Of a stretch of DNA of 24,608 bases, positions 14,919 to 22,701 are shown piece after piece; the stretch's first letter is position 1, and each line of letters begins with the position of its first letter. The translations under genes and the position numbers were made by a program. A model generated the notes under the pieces. That model searched no databases. It had not been told where the DNA came from and saw only the letters and a list, made by a program, of their open reading frames with translations. Source of the DNA: UKL13-2 sp043756275 (GTDB lineage Bacteria; Pseudomonadota; Gammaproteobacteria; Burkholderiales; Usitatibacteraceae); NCBI GenBank assembly GCA_043756275.1, contig JAYURJ010000271.1, forward strand, positions 1 to 24,608. Reading direction: 5' to 3'.

Positions 14919-14955
14919 GCTAAATCTGAAACCGTTTTTTTTCAGGCTAATCGAC

Positions 14956-16044
14956 ATGAAACGCGCCCTGCCATTGTTGTTGACCTACATCGCCGTGGTG
15001 GCCATCGCCTGCTTTCTGGCCTTTGTCGTGTCGCAGAGCTCCGCATTAGCGCAGGCACCGTCGCAGACCAGCAAGTGGGCAAACGACACCGCAAAATATG
15101 CCTTGCCCGGCACGTACAAAATTGAATCTTCGCTTGCGACCTGGCGTGATGCATCACGTCAGCGTGAGGTGTCGGTCAAACTTTATTTTCCTGACACCAC
15201 TGTCGCAAAGCCAGACATCGCGCATACCGCAAAATTTCCGGTGATCCTTTTTTCTCACGGTCTGGGCGGTAACCGCGAGGCCGGAAAACGCTGGGCCGCG
15301 CATTGGGCAAGCCACGGTTTTGTCGTGGTGTCGATGCAGCATGCGGGCAGCGACGAGGCGTTGTGGAAGGGTGCTGTACCGCGTGACATTCCGGAAAAAA
15401 TGAAAGCCGGCATGACAATCTCCAATTTGGGATTGCGGGTTGGTGATGTGCACTTCGTGATCGATGAAATCACCCGCCGCAGTGAAGCGCGCGAGACCGC
15501 CTTTGACAACGCCGACCCCAAACGGATCGGCATGTCGGGGCATTCATTCGGTGCACAAACGACACTTGCCGTCACGGGCCAGAAAACGCCGACGCTCGGC
15601 GGTCAGTCAGGGCTTGATTCGCGCATTGTCGCCGCGATTGCATTCAGCCCCAACGCCCGCAACAAGCGCAATCTGACACGTCAGTTTGGTGATATTAAGC
15701 TGCCGTTTTTTTCCGTCACCGGCAGTGAAGATGCGAGTATTCTGGCTGACAGCACCAAGGCCGAAGATCGTCGCCTGCCGTTTGAACATATGCCGTCGGG
15801 TCAAAAGTATCTGGTCGTATTCGATGGCGGCGATCACGCGGTTTTTGGCGGAAGCGAATTTCGTCAGCGTCGATCGGGGTCATCGGGTGATGCCCGCATC
15901 CAGACTGGAGTCATGGCGGGCACGTTGGCGTTCTGGAACGCCTATTTGCGACAAGATGATGCCGCACGTGAATGGCTGAATCGGCTCGAACCGGGCGGGT
16001 TCAAGGCGACACTGGATGCGAAAGATATTTATGAGCAGAAGTGA
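14956..16044 (+). CDS. Exported alpha/beta hydrolase (dienelactone / PAF-acetylhydrolase-like)
   Basis: This 362-residue protein has an N-terminal hydrophobic segment ending in SALAQA, which is either a cleaved signal peptide or an anchor. The hydrolase core has an oxyanion segment SHGLGG (100-105), nucleophile S197 in GHSFGA, acid D259 in TGSED and base H294 in GGDHAVFGG. This pattern fits platelet-activating-factor acetylhydrolase-like and dienelactone hydrolase-like enzymes, so ester cleavage outside the cytoplasm is likely; the substrate is unknown. The ATG at 14956 is preferred to an in-frame TTG at 14917, which lies in the palindromic repeat and would spoil the signal peptide. The DUF1800 gene follows after 18 bp, so the two are probably one operon. 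Confidence 0.82.
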   Translation: MKRALPLLLTYIAVVAIACFLAFVVSQSSALAQAPSQTSKWANDTAKYALPGTYKIESSLATWRDASRQREVSVKLYFPDTTVAKPDIAHTAKFPVILFSHGLGGNREAGKRWAAHWASHGFVVVSMQHAGSDEALWKGAVPRDIPEKMKAGMTISNLGLRVGDVHFVIDEITRRSEARETAFDNADPKRIGMSGHSFGAQTTLAVTGQKTPTLGGQSGLDSRIVAAIAFSPNARNKRNLTRQFGDIKLPFFSVTGSEDASILADSTKAEDRRLPFEHMPSGQKYLVVFDGGDHAVFGGSEFRQRRSGSSGDARIQTGVMAGTLAFWNAYLRQDDAAREWLNRLEPGGFKATLDAKDIYEQK

Positions 16045-16062
16045 AATAAAGAGGCAGTTGAA

Positions 16063-17577
16063 ATGTTGAAGCGAATCTATTCACTTATCTTTGCGTTAGC
16101 GACCACCTGCGCGTTTGCACAAGACAATGTCAATGTAATAGGCCCCGACGGCGCGCGCCATCTGCTTGGGCGCACCGGCTTCGCCGCATCCAGCAGCGAT
16201 ATCCGCACCTTCACTACCCTCACGCGCGAGGCGGCGGCGGATCGGCTGATTAAATCAGCGACGGCATCGACCGAGGCCGCCACCCCACCGCCAGCATGGG
16301 TAACTGAAAAACCGATTGCACCAGCCAGGCGGCAGGCGATGTCGCAGGACGAGCGCATGGCGGAGCAGCGGCGTAACGGTGAGCACGCGTTCGAATTGCG
16401 CGAATGGTGGTTCCGTGAAATGTTGACCACGCCATCGCCGCTGACAGAAAAGATGACGCTTTTTTGGCACAACCATTTTGCGACCAGCCAGCAGAAGGTT
16501 CGATTCACGCCGCTGATGTATCGTCAGAATGTGTTGCTGCGGCGGCACGCGATGGGCAATTTCGGTACGCTGCTGCGGGAGATCGGGCGTGATCCGGCGA
16601 TGCTGGTGTACCTCGACGGTGCCAACAGTCGCAAAGAGCAGCCCAACGAGAATTTTGCCCGTGAGGTGATGGAGTTGTTCACGCTTGGCGAGGGCAATTA
16701 CAGTGAACGTGACATCAAGGAAGCGGCCCGCGCCTTTACCGGCTGGAGCGTTGATCGTGAAACCGGCGAGTTCATGTTTCGCCGCGGTATTCACGACTAC
16801 GGCAATAAAACGGTATTGGGAAAAACCGGCAACTTCGACGGCGATCAAATATTTGATGTGCTATTGAACAAGCCCGAAACGGCAACGTTTATCACGCGCA
16901 AATTATGGAAAGAATTTGTCTCGACAACACCGGATGATCGTGAGCTTGCTCGGCTCGCAGCGATCTATCGTGAAAGCGGCTATAGCACCGCCAGACTGAT
17001 GCGCGCCTTGCTTTCCTCAGATGCGTTTTACGCGCCGGAGAATCGCGCAGCGTTGATCAAGTCGCCCGTTGAATTTGTGTTGGGCACGTTGAAGACGTTT
17101 GAGATCGAGACAGCTAACTTGCGACCGTTTGTGTTAGCCAGTGCGCTGCTTGGGCAGAACGTGTTTGCGCCGCCCAATGTGAAAGGTTGGCCCGGCGGTG
17201 AGGCGTGGATTAATTCCGCCACGTTGCTTGGCCGCAAACAATTGCTTGATCGCCTCTTCAAGAACGAAGACCGCATGGATGTGGCCATGCGTTCGGTGGA
17301 TGCAATGGCTGCCGCGAACGGCGATGTAGCACCGCCCGGGCGCGAGGGCCGCATGCAAAGACAAATGGAGCGGCAGATGGGTGGTATTCGCTGGAACCTC
17401 GATAAATGGGCCAAAGGCTTTGTCGACACTGAACGTGGTCGTTCCGCGACAGTGGGGTTAGCCGAGATGACCAGAGTGGTGTTGCCGATGGCACCCTCGC
17501 AGATGGTGGCCAGCGTCGATAACCCGGCGGACGTGGTGCGGCAGTTGGTGATCGATCCCGCATACCAACTGAAATAA
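16063..17577 (+). CDS. DUF1800 domain-containing exported protein
   Basis: This 504-residue protein has a signal peptide (MLKRIYSLIFALATTCAFA) and a full-length DUF1800 domain. Recognisable landmarks are HLLGRTGFA near the mature N-terminus, FWHNHFATS, the strongly conserved NENFAREVMELFTLGEGNY, EAARAFTGW and NVKGWPGGEAWINSATLLGR. The biochemical function of the family is not established. The gene starts at 16063 after AGAGG, ends 12 bp before the DUF1501 gene, and the two are usually found together, which suggests that the products act as a pair in the envelope. A Met- and Arg-rich stretch around residue 420-440 (GREGRMQRQMERQMGG) lies outside the conserved motifs. Confidence 0.88.
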   Translation: MLKRIYSLIFALATTCAFAQDNVNVIGPDGARHLLGRTGFAASSSDIRTFTTLTREAAADRLIKSATASTEAATPPPAWVTEKPIAPARRQAMSQDERMAEQRRNGEHAFELREWWFREMLTTPSPLTEKMTLFWHNHFATSQQKVRFTPLMYRQNVLLRRHAMGNFGTLLREIGRDPAMLVYLDGANSRKEQPNENFAREVMELFTLGEGNYSERDIKEAARAFTGWSVDRETGEFMFRRGIHDYGNKTVLGKTGNFDGDQIFDVLLNKPETATFITRKLWKEFVSTTPDDRELARLAAIYRESGYSTARLMRALLSSDAFYAPENRAALIKSPVEFVLGTLKTFEIETANLRPFVLASALLGQNVFAPPNVKGWPGGEAWINSATLLGRKQLLDRLFKNEDRMDVAMRSVDAMAAANGDVAPPGREGRMQRQMERQMGGIRWNLDKWAKGFVDTERGRSATVGLAEMTRVVLPMAPSQMVASVDNPADVVRQLVIDPAYQLK

Positions 17578-17589
17578 TTGGAGACCGAT

Positions 17590-18780
17590 ATGAATCGCCG
17601 CAAATTTTTGAGCACTCTTGGCATTCTGGGCAGCATGCCGTTGATCGGCAACTTGAATGGTGTGGCGTGGGCGGCAGCATCGCCGTCAGCGAATGTGGCA
17701 GCTACCACACCTTATAACAATCTGCTCGTGCTGATCGAATTGAAAGGTGCAAACGACGGCCTCAACACCGTGATTCCATACGCCAATCCGCGCTATGCAG
17801 AACTGCGCCCAAGAATCGCTATCCCGCGTGATCAGGTATTGCAATTGAGCGATCAGGAGGGACTGCATCCGTCATTGCAACCACTGATGGCGCTGTGGCA
17901 AAACAAGGAGCTTGCGGTGGTTCAGGGATTGGGCTATCCCAATCCCAATCTTTCGCATTTTCGTTCGATTGAAATCTGGGATACCGCCTCCAAAAGTGAG
18001 GAATATCTCGACGCCGGTTGGCTCGCGCGCGTATTCGCGCAAACGCCCGCGCCGCGCCAGTTCGCCGCCGACGGTGTGGTGGTGGGATCGAGCGACATGG
18101 GGCCGCTGTCAGGCCAAGGCGTGCGCACCATCGCGCTGGCCGATACGGCGCAATTTTTACGCAACGCCAAACTTGCCCAGCCGGGCAGCGACCAGCGCAA
18201 TGCAGCGTTGAAACACATCCTCGCGGTGGAAAACGAAATCGTCCACGCCGCGAGCAAACTCAACGCCAATCGCGTCTTTAAGACCGAGTTTCCGCGTAAC
18301 GGCTTTGGCAATCAGGTGCGCACCGCCGCGCAACTGGTCGCAAGCAACGCCGGCATGGCCACGATTCGGCTCACCTTGTCCGGCTTCGATACGCACGCCG
18401 GCCAACTCGGCACGCAGGCGAACTTGCTGAAGGAATTGGCTGAAGGAATCAGCGCGTTGAAGTCGGCGTTGTTGGAATTGAATCGCTGGGATTCCACGCT
18501 GGTGATGACCTATGCCGAATTTGGCCGTCGCCCTAGAGAAAACCAGAGCGGCGGCACCGACCACGGCACCGCAAACGCGCACCTCGTTACCGGCGGCAAA
18601 GTACTCGGAGGGTTTTACGGGCAGCCGCCAGAATTGAATCGCCTAGATGGTAGCGGCAATCTGCCCTTCGCCGTCGATTTCCGCAGCATGTACGCCACCG
18701 TGATCGATAAATGGTGGGGGCTCGATTCGAGCAAAACGTTGCAGGGGAAATTTGCGTCACTGCCGTTGGTGAAAGCCTGA
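17590..18780 (+). CDS. DUF1501 domain-containing Tat-exported protein
   Basis: This 396-residue protein opens with NRRKFLSTLG, a twin-arginine signal, so it is probably exported folded, perhaps with a metal bound. The DUF1501 fold is related to the alkaline phosphatase/sulfatase superfamily. Conserved blocks seen are LIELKGANDGLNTVIPY, LSHFRSIEIWDTAS, SGFDTHAGQLGTQANLLKEL, TYAEFGRRPRENQSGGTDHG and the C-terminal VDFRSMYATVIDKWWG. The several Asp and His residues in FDTHAG and GGTDHGTA are the likely metal or catalytic sites. The start at 17590 follows GGAG (17580-17583), which overlaps the DUF1800 stop region. The usual partner, DUF1800, is directly upstream. The reaction is unknown. Confidence 0.88.
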   Translation: MNRRKFLSTLGILGSMPLIGNLNGVAWAAASPSANVAATTPYNNLLVLIELKGANDGLNTVIPYANPRYAELRPRIAIPRDQVLQLSDQEGLHPSLQPLMALWQNKELAVVQGLGYPNPNLSHFRSIEIWDTASKSEEYLDAGWLARVFAQTPAPRQFAADGVVVGSSDMGPLSGQGVRTIALADTAQFLRNAKLAQPGSDQRNAALKHILAVENEIVHAASKLNANRVFKTEFPRNGFGNQVRTAAQLVASNAGMATIRLTLSGFDTHAGQLGTQANLLKELAEGISALKSALLELNRWDSTLVMTYAEFGRRPRENQSGGTDHGTANAHLVTGGKVLGGFYGQPPELNRLDGSGNLPFAVDFRSMYATVIDKWWGLDSSKTLQGKFASLPLVKA

Positions 18781-18809
18781 GTGGCAAACGGCGAAGAATA
18801 TTTGTATCG

Positions 18810-18875
18810 CTAGCACTGGTGCGGTTCTCAGGCTTAAAATGCCTGAAGAAGTTCGCCAGTGCTAGAGTTTCAATA
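18810..18875. repeat. Intergenic hairpin repeat, copy B (best formed)
   Basis: Outer arms CTAGCACTGG (18810-18819) and CCAGTGCTAG (18856-18865) are perfect, with an inner hairpin TCAGGC (18828-18833) / GCCTGA (18841-18846) inside. The tail CTAGAGTTTCAATA (18862-18875) recurs in copy C with one change. It lies after the DUF1501 stop and before tsaB, where it could terminate the upstream operon. The rest of 18781-18943 shows no other feature. Confidence 0.75.
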
Positions 18876-18943
18876 ATCGCACAGCCCACAGCCTTCGAGC
18901 GCAAAGCCACACCGTAGCGAGATTGCCGTTGTGTTGTGCCGTT

Positions 18944-18949
18944 TATAAT
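18944..18949 (+). promoter_or_regulatory. -10 hexamer of tsaB
   Basis: A perfect TATAAT is followed by TGGCATC (7 nt) and the GTG start at 18957. There is no Shine-Dalgarno sequence. A possible -35 TTGCCG lies only 15 bp upstream. Confidence 0.55.
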
Positions 18950-18956
18950 TGGCATC

Positions 18957-19694
18957 GTGAATCTCCTCGCCCTAGAAACCTCCACTGAACGCCTTTCCAT
19001 CGCCGTCCTGCGCGGCGGCGAATCGTTTGCGCGCGATATCGATGCGGGGCAGCGCCACTCAGAACTGACTTTGCCGTTGATAAGCGAAGTGCTGACGGAG
19101 GCCAACCTCACGCTGCGTGATTTCGATGCCATTGCATTTGGGCAGGGCCCCGGCTCGTTCACCGGCGTGCGCATTGCCTGCGGGCTCGCGCAGGGCATGG
19201 CGCTTGGGATCGGTAAATCGTTGGTGCCCGTTCCCACACAGATGGCATTGGCTGAGCAAACAGGTGCTGGTCAGGTAATCGTCGCCATCGATGCGCGGAT
19301 GGGCGAGATTTATTTTGCGGCTTATCAGCGCGACACTACAGCAGCAACCGGATGGCTGGCGGTGATTGCACCGATGCTGGTAAAGCCCGAAGCGCTGCCG
19401 TCGATTGATGGCAAGCCTTGGGTTGCGGTGGGCAGTGGCTTCGATGTGCCAGCACTCTACGATCAATTGATGGCCCGATACGGTGGCCAGATTGTGAACG
19501 TGGTTCACGGCATCTTGCCGCGCGCACTCGATGTCGTGCGCATCGCCGCGCGACAATTGGAAAACGCCGGGTTGGCTAGCGCGATTGCGCCCGAACATGC
19601 GGCACCACTTTATCTGCGCAACAAAGTCGCGATGACCATCGATGAGCGCCGCGCGCACCACGCCGCCAAAGCAGACGCAGTGCAGCCATCATGA
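18957..19694 (+). CDS. tsaB: TsaB, tRNA threonylcarbamoyladenosine (t6A37) modification subunit
   Basis: This 245-residue ASKHA-fold protein forms the t6A complex with TsaD and TsaE, which modifies A37 of tRNAs that read ANN codons. The N-terminus NLLALETSTERLSIAVL and the motif GQGPGSFTGVRIACGLAQGMALG are diagnostic for TsaB. The start is set at GTG 18957, because family similarity begins at that codon; an in-frame GTG at 18936 would translate through the TATAAT. The gene overlaps rimI by four bases (ATGA, 19691-19694), a common linkage in proteobacteria. Confidence 0.93.
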   Translation: MNLLALETSTERLSIAVLRGGESFARDIDAGQRHSELTLPLISEVLTEANLTLRDFDAIAFGQGPGSFTGVRIACGLAQGMALGIGKSLVPVPTQMALAEQTGAGQVIVAIDARMGEIYFAAYQRDTTAATGWLAVIAPMLVKPEALPSIDGKPWVAVGSGFDVPALYDQLMARYGGQIVNVVHGILPRALDVVRIAARQLENAGLASAIAPEHAAPLYLRNKVAMTIDERRAHHAAKADAVQPS

Positions 19695-20176
19695 GCGCCG
19701 TACTTTCAACACCATCGGTTCCGGTGTCTTTTGTTGCCTTGCGCGAGCATGATCTCGAAGCAGTCGCCGCGATTGAAGCGGACGTATATGTGTTTCCTTG
19801 GACGAGTGGCAATTTTCGCGATTCGTTATTGAGCGCGTACGAATGCTGGGCATGCTGGACGGGCAACGAATTGATCGGCTACGCCGTTGTGATGACCGCA
19901 CTTGAGGAGGCGCATCTGCTCAATTTTGCAGTGGCCAGCCGATGGCAGCGGCGCGGGATAGGTGGTGAATTCCTGCAATTTCTCATTGACCGTGCGCGCG
20001 CCTCCAAGCGCGAAATGCTTTACCTTGAAGTGCGGCCCTCGAATGTGGCTGGCGTGCGGTTGTATGAACGATTTGGCTTTAAACAACTGGGCGTTCGTCG
20101 CGATTATTACCCTGCGATGACGGGCCGCGAAGATGCCTTGTTTCTTGGCCTGAATATCGCGCAAAGTGTGCTGTGA
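19691..20176 (+). CDS. rimI: RimI, ribosomal protein bS18 N-alpha-acetyltransferase
   Basis: This 161-residue GNAT acetyltransferase is expected to acetylate the N-terminus of ribosomal protein S18 using acetyl-CoA. The acetyl-CoA binding motif A is VASRWQRRGIGGEFL, and YLEVRPSNVAGVRLYERFGF followed by RRDYYP is the typical RimI C-terminal region. The N-terminal DLEAVAAIEADVYVFPWTSG also matches. It starts within the tsaB stop and ends at TGA 20174-20176, overlapping the GTG start of the glycosylase gene, so three genes are coupled. Confidence 0.92.
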   Translation: MSAVLSTPSVPVSFVALREHDLEAVAAIEADVYVFPWTSGNFRDSLLSAYECWACWTGNELIGYAVVMTALEEAHLLNFAVASRWQRRGIGGEFLQFLIDRARASKREMLYLEVRPSNVAGVRLYERFGFKQLGVRRDYYPAMTGREDALFLGLNIAQSVL

Positions 20177-20979
20177 CCATGCGTACTTTTGAAGACTTCC
20201 TGCGTGAACTTGAATTGCTCGATACATTTGAGCTATTGGGCCGCGCCACTACCGATTTGCCGAACGTTGTCGAAGAAGTAGCGCCGTCAATCGCTGCGCG
20301 GGAAACGCTCGCTGCCGCCAGCCGACCGCCGTTGCAGGCGGCTAAAATCGCTGCGACCTCGCCGGTTACGCTTGATCCCGCACGCATCATGCGGATCGCG
20401 TCGATGGATTGGGTCGCGCTAGGTCAGGAAGCCGTGTCCTGCAGCGCCTGCAGCTTATGCAAAGCGCGAAAGCAGATGGTGTTTGGCGTGGGTGCGGCGG
20501 CGGGGCCGTGGCTGTTTGTTGGTGAAGCGCCCGGTGCCGAGGAGGATGAGACGGGTGAACCCTTCGTCGGCCAAGCTGGCAAGCTGCTTGACGCTATGCT
20601 CACCGCAGCCGGGTTGCAGCGCGGGCGTGAGGTGTATATCGCCAATGTCGTCAAGTGTCGGCCGCCGGGCAATCGCACGCCGACGCTCGATGAAGCGGCT
20701 GCCTGCGCACCGTTGCTCGACCGCCAGATCGATTTGATCCGGCCAGCTTTGATCGTGGCACTCGGCAAAACGGCTGTCATGCGATTGACCGGATCGGATG
20801 CGAGCATGGCGTCGATGCGTGGCAAATTGCATGTGTATCGCGACATTCCCGTGATTGCCACCTATCATCCGTCGTATCTGTTGCGCAGTCTGGGCGAAAA
20901 ATTGAAAGCCTGGGAAGACCTGCTGCTGGCGAGACACGAAATGGCCAAGCAAGTCGCCAAACTGGCTTCAAACGGGTGA
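20173..20979 (+). CDS. Family 4 (Fe-S) uracil-DNA glycosylase
   Basis: This 268-residue base-excision repair enzyme removes uracil from DNA. The Fe-S cysteines are C93 and C96 (CxxC in CSLC), C162 in VVKCRPPGNRTP and C178, with exactly 15 residues between the last two as in thermophilic family 4 enzymes. Motif A is GEAPG (117-121) with EDETGEPFVGQAGKLLD, and motif B is H232-PSYLLR. About 85 poorly conserved residues precede the catalytic domain, rich in Ala, Leu and Glu; many family members lack such an extension. The GTG at 20173 overlaps the rimI stop; an ATG two codons later at 20179 is equally possible. No Shine-Dalgarno sequence is clear. Confidence 0.9.
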   Translation: MTMRTFEDFLRELELLDTFELLGRATTDLPNVVEEVAPSIAARETLAAASRPPLQAAKIAATSPVTLDPARIMRIASMDWVALGQEAVSCSACSLCKARKQMVFGVGAAAGPWLFVGEAPGAEEDETGEPFVGQAGKLLDAMLTAAGLQRGREVYIANVVKCRPPGNRTPTLDEAAACAPLLDRQIDLIRPALIVALGKTAVMRLTGSDASMASMRGKLHVYRDIPVIATYHPSYLLRSLGEKLKAWEDLLLARHEMAKQVAKLASNG

Positions 20980-20993
20980 GCGTCGGAAAATCG

Positions 20994-21021
20994 TTGAGAG
21001 TAGTCTTGCAAACGGCATAAT
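20994..21021 (+). promoter_or_regulatory. Promoter of the lemA-TPM operon
   Basis: TTGAGA (20994-20999), a 16-bp spacer and CATAAT (21016-21021) give 5/6 and 5/6 matches to the sigma-70 consensus. The leader to the ATG at 21084 would be about 56 nt and carries AGGAG at 21073-21077. Confidence 0.6.
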
Positions 21022-21083
21022 CAGCCCTATTTACCCGCTGCGATGCCAGATATTTTTGGTTCGTCATTATTCAGGAGAAATTC

Positions 21084-21734
21084 ATGCGCAAATTAGCACT
21101 GTTTTTTGGATTGACCGCGATGCTTGCTTTGTCGGGGTGTGGCTACAATGACTTTCAGTCGAAAGATGAGGGTGTCAAAAAGGCTTGGGCGGAAGTGCTG
21201 AATCAGTATCAGCGTCGTTCGGATTTGATTCCCAATCTGGTCGCCACCGTGCAGGGTTATGCCCAGCAGGAAAAAGATGTGTTTCTCGGCGTGGCCACTG
21301 CGCGTGCGAAGGTCGGGCAGATGAACATCGGTGCGGATGTGGTCAACAATCCGCAGGCGTTGCAGAATTTCCAGAAGGCGCAGGGTGAATTGTCGAGCGC
21401 ACTGTCAAGGTTATTGGTGGTGGCAGAGGCCTATCCGCAATTGAAATCCGACGGCAACTTCCGTGAGCTGCAATCGCAACTGGAAGGCACTGAAAACCGC
21501 ATCACCGTGGCGCGCAAACGCTTCACGGATGCAGTTGAGGCATACAACATCCTTACGCGCTCGTTCCCGACCAATTTGACAGCCATGCTGTTCAGCTACT
21601 CGGTGAAGCCGCAGTTTACGGTGGAAAACGAGAAGGCGATTTCAACGGCACCGAAGGTTGATTTTGGTGCCAAGCCTGCTGCTGCGCCAGCACCTGCCGC
21701 GCTGCCAGCCCCCGCCCCTGCGCCCGCGAAATAA
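21084..21734 (+). CDS. lemA: LemA-family lipoprotein
   Basis: This 216-residue LemA-family protein begins with a signal peptide and lipobox LSGC (Cys at residue 19), so it is predicted to be lipid-anchored. The helical LemA core is clear: WAEVLNQYQRRSDLIPNLVATVQGYAQQEK, LSSALSRLLVVAEAYPQLKSD, and RFTDAVEAYNILTRSFPTNL. The C-terminal 20 or so residues are an Ala/Pro-rich spacer. The molecular role of LemA is not settled. Its common partners, TPM-domain proteins, follow directly at 45 bp, with no terminator between them. AGGAG precedes the ATG. Confidence 0.92.
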   Translation: MRKLALFFGLTAMLALSGCGYNDFQSKDEGVKKAWAEVLNQYQRRSDLIPNLVATVQGYAQQEKDVFLGVATARAKVGQMNIGADVVNNPQALQNFQKAQGELSSALSRLLVVAEAYPQLKSDGNFRELQSQLEGTENRITVARKRFTDAVEAYNILTRSFPTNLTAMLFSYSVKPQFTVENEKAISTAPKVDFGAKPAAAPAPAALPAPAPAPAK

Positions 21735-21779
21735 TTCGTTAGATCAGTTGACAGCGTCGGCAGCAATGACCGTGCACGC

Positions 21780-22685
21780 ATGAACATGACCAGCCCCGCA
21801 GGTGCGTGGCGGTGTGTAGTGCGCACGATTCTGCCGATGCTTGTCTGCATGGTCGGTGCCGCGTCGGCTGCCGAAGGCGACTTCGTTGCCGTTCCTAAAC
21901 TCGAAAAGCGCGTCACCGATTTAACTGCGACACTTTCCTCAGCTGAAGAAGCCCGCATCGAAGCGCGGCTGAGAGAATTCGAAACCAAAAAGGGCGCGCA
22001 AGTGGCCGTGCTGATTATTGGTACCACCACGCCCGAGACGATTTTCGATTACTCGGTGCGTGTCGCCGAGGCGTGGAAACTGGGACGCAAAGATGTGGAC
22101 GACGGCGTGCTGTTTGTCGTCGCCAAGAATGACCGAAAACTACAGATTTTGACCGGTCGAGGCACACAGGGTGTGCTCACCGACGCGATGTCCAAACGTA
22201 TCATTGGCGAAGTTGTCGCGCCGAAATTCCGCGCCGGAGATTTTGCCGGTGGCATTGAAGACGGTGTGGCCAAAATCATTGACGTGCTGCAAGGCGAGGC
22301 ATTGCCGCCACCACAGAAAAAACGCGTGGCCGTTGAGCAGGGTGGCGGCAACGTTCAATCTTTTCTCTTTATTGCCTTTATTGCGGCTCTCTTCGTCGGC
22401 CCGCTGTTGCGATCGCTGCTGGGTAGATTTCTTGGTGCTTCGGCCACGGCCGGCGTCACAGGTGCTGCAACGTGGTGGCTGGCAGGCGGTCTACTGTTTC
22501 CCGTAATCGCAGGCGTAATTATTTTCTTTATCGTCTTGTTCATGGGTGCAAGAGGCTTCACCGGCGGCGGTGGCGGTTTCTCGCCGGGCGGCTGGTCGAG
22601 TGGCGGTTCGTCAGGTGGCTCGTCGGATAGCTTTAGCGGCGGCGGAGGGGGCTTCGATGGCGGCGGCGCTTCCGGTGACTGGTGA
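21780..22685 (+). CDS. TPM-domain membrane protein, YgcG-like
   Basis: This 301-residue envelope protein has an N-terminal signal peptide (ending near ASAAEG), an extracytoplasmic TPM domain (LSSAEEARIEARLREFETKKGAQ through RKDVDDGVLFVVAKNDRKLQILTGRG), a Pro-rich linker, two membrane segments (LFIAFIAALFVGPLL; LLFPVIAGVIIFFIVLFMGA), and a C-terminal Gly/Ser-rich low-complexity tail that ends in GASGDW. TPM domains are linked in the literature to phosphatase activity and, in plants, to photosystem II repair; the bacterial role is unclear. Two close ATGs (21780 and 21786) are possible starts and neither has a good Shine-Dalgarno sequence. Confidence 0.88.
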   Translation: MNMTSPAGAWRCVVRTILPMLVCMVGAASAAEGDFVAVPKLEKRVTDLTATLSSAEEARIEARLREFETKKGAQVAVLIIGTTTPETIFDYSVRVAEAWKLGRKDVDDGVLFVVAKNDRKLQILTGRGTQGVLTDAMSKRIIGEVVAPKFRAGDFAGGIEDGVAKIIDVLQGEALPPPQKKRVAVEQGGGNVQSFLFIAFIAALFVGPLLRSLLGRFLGASATAGVTGAATWWLAGGLLFPVIAGVIIFFIVLFMGARGFTGGGGGFSPGGWSSGGSSGGSSDSFSGGGGGFDGGGASGDW

Positions 22686-22701
22686 AGGAGGGTATTCAAA
22701 A

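Noticed and set aside
14917..14955. Upstream TTG start for the exported hydrolase
   Set aside because: It would begin in the palindromic repeat and add residues before the signal peptide; the ATG at 14956 fits the signal sequence better.
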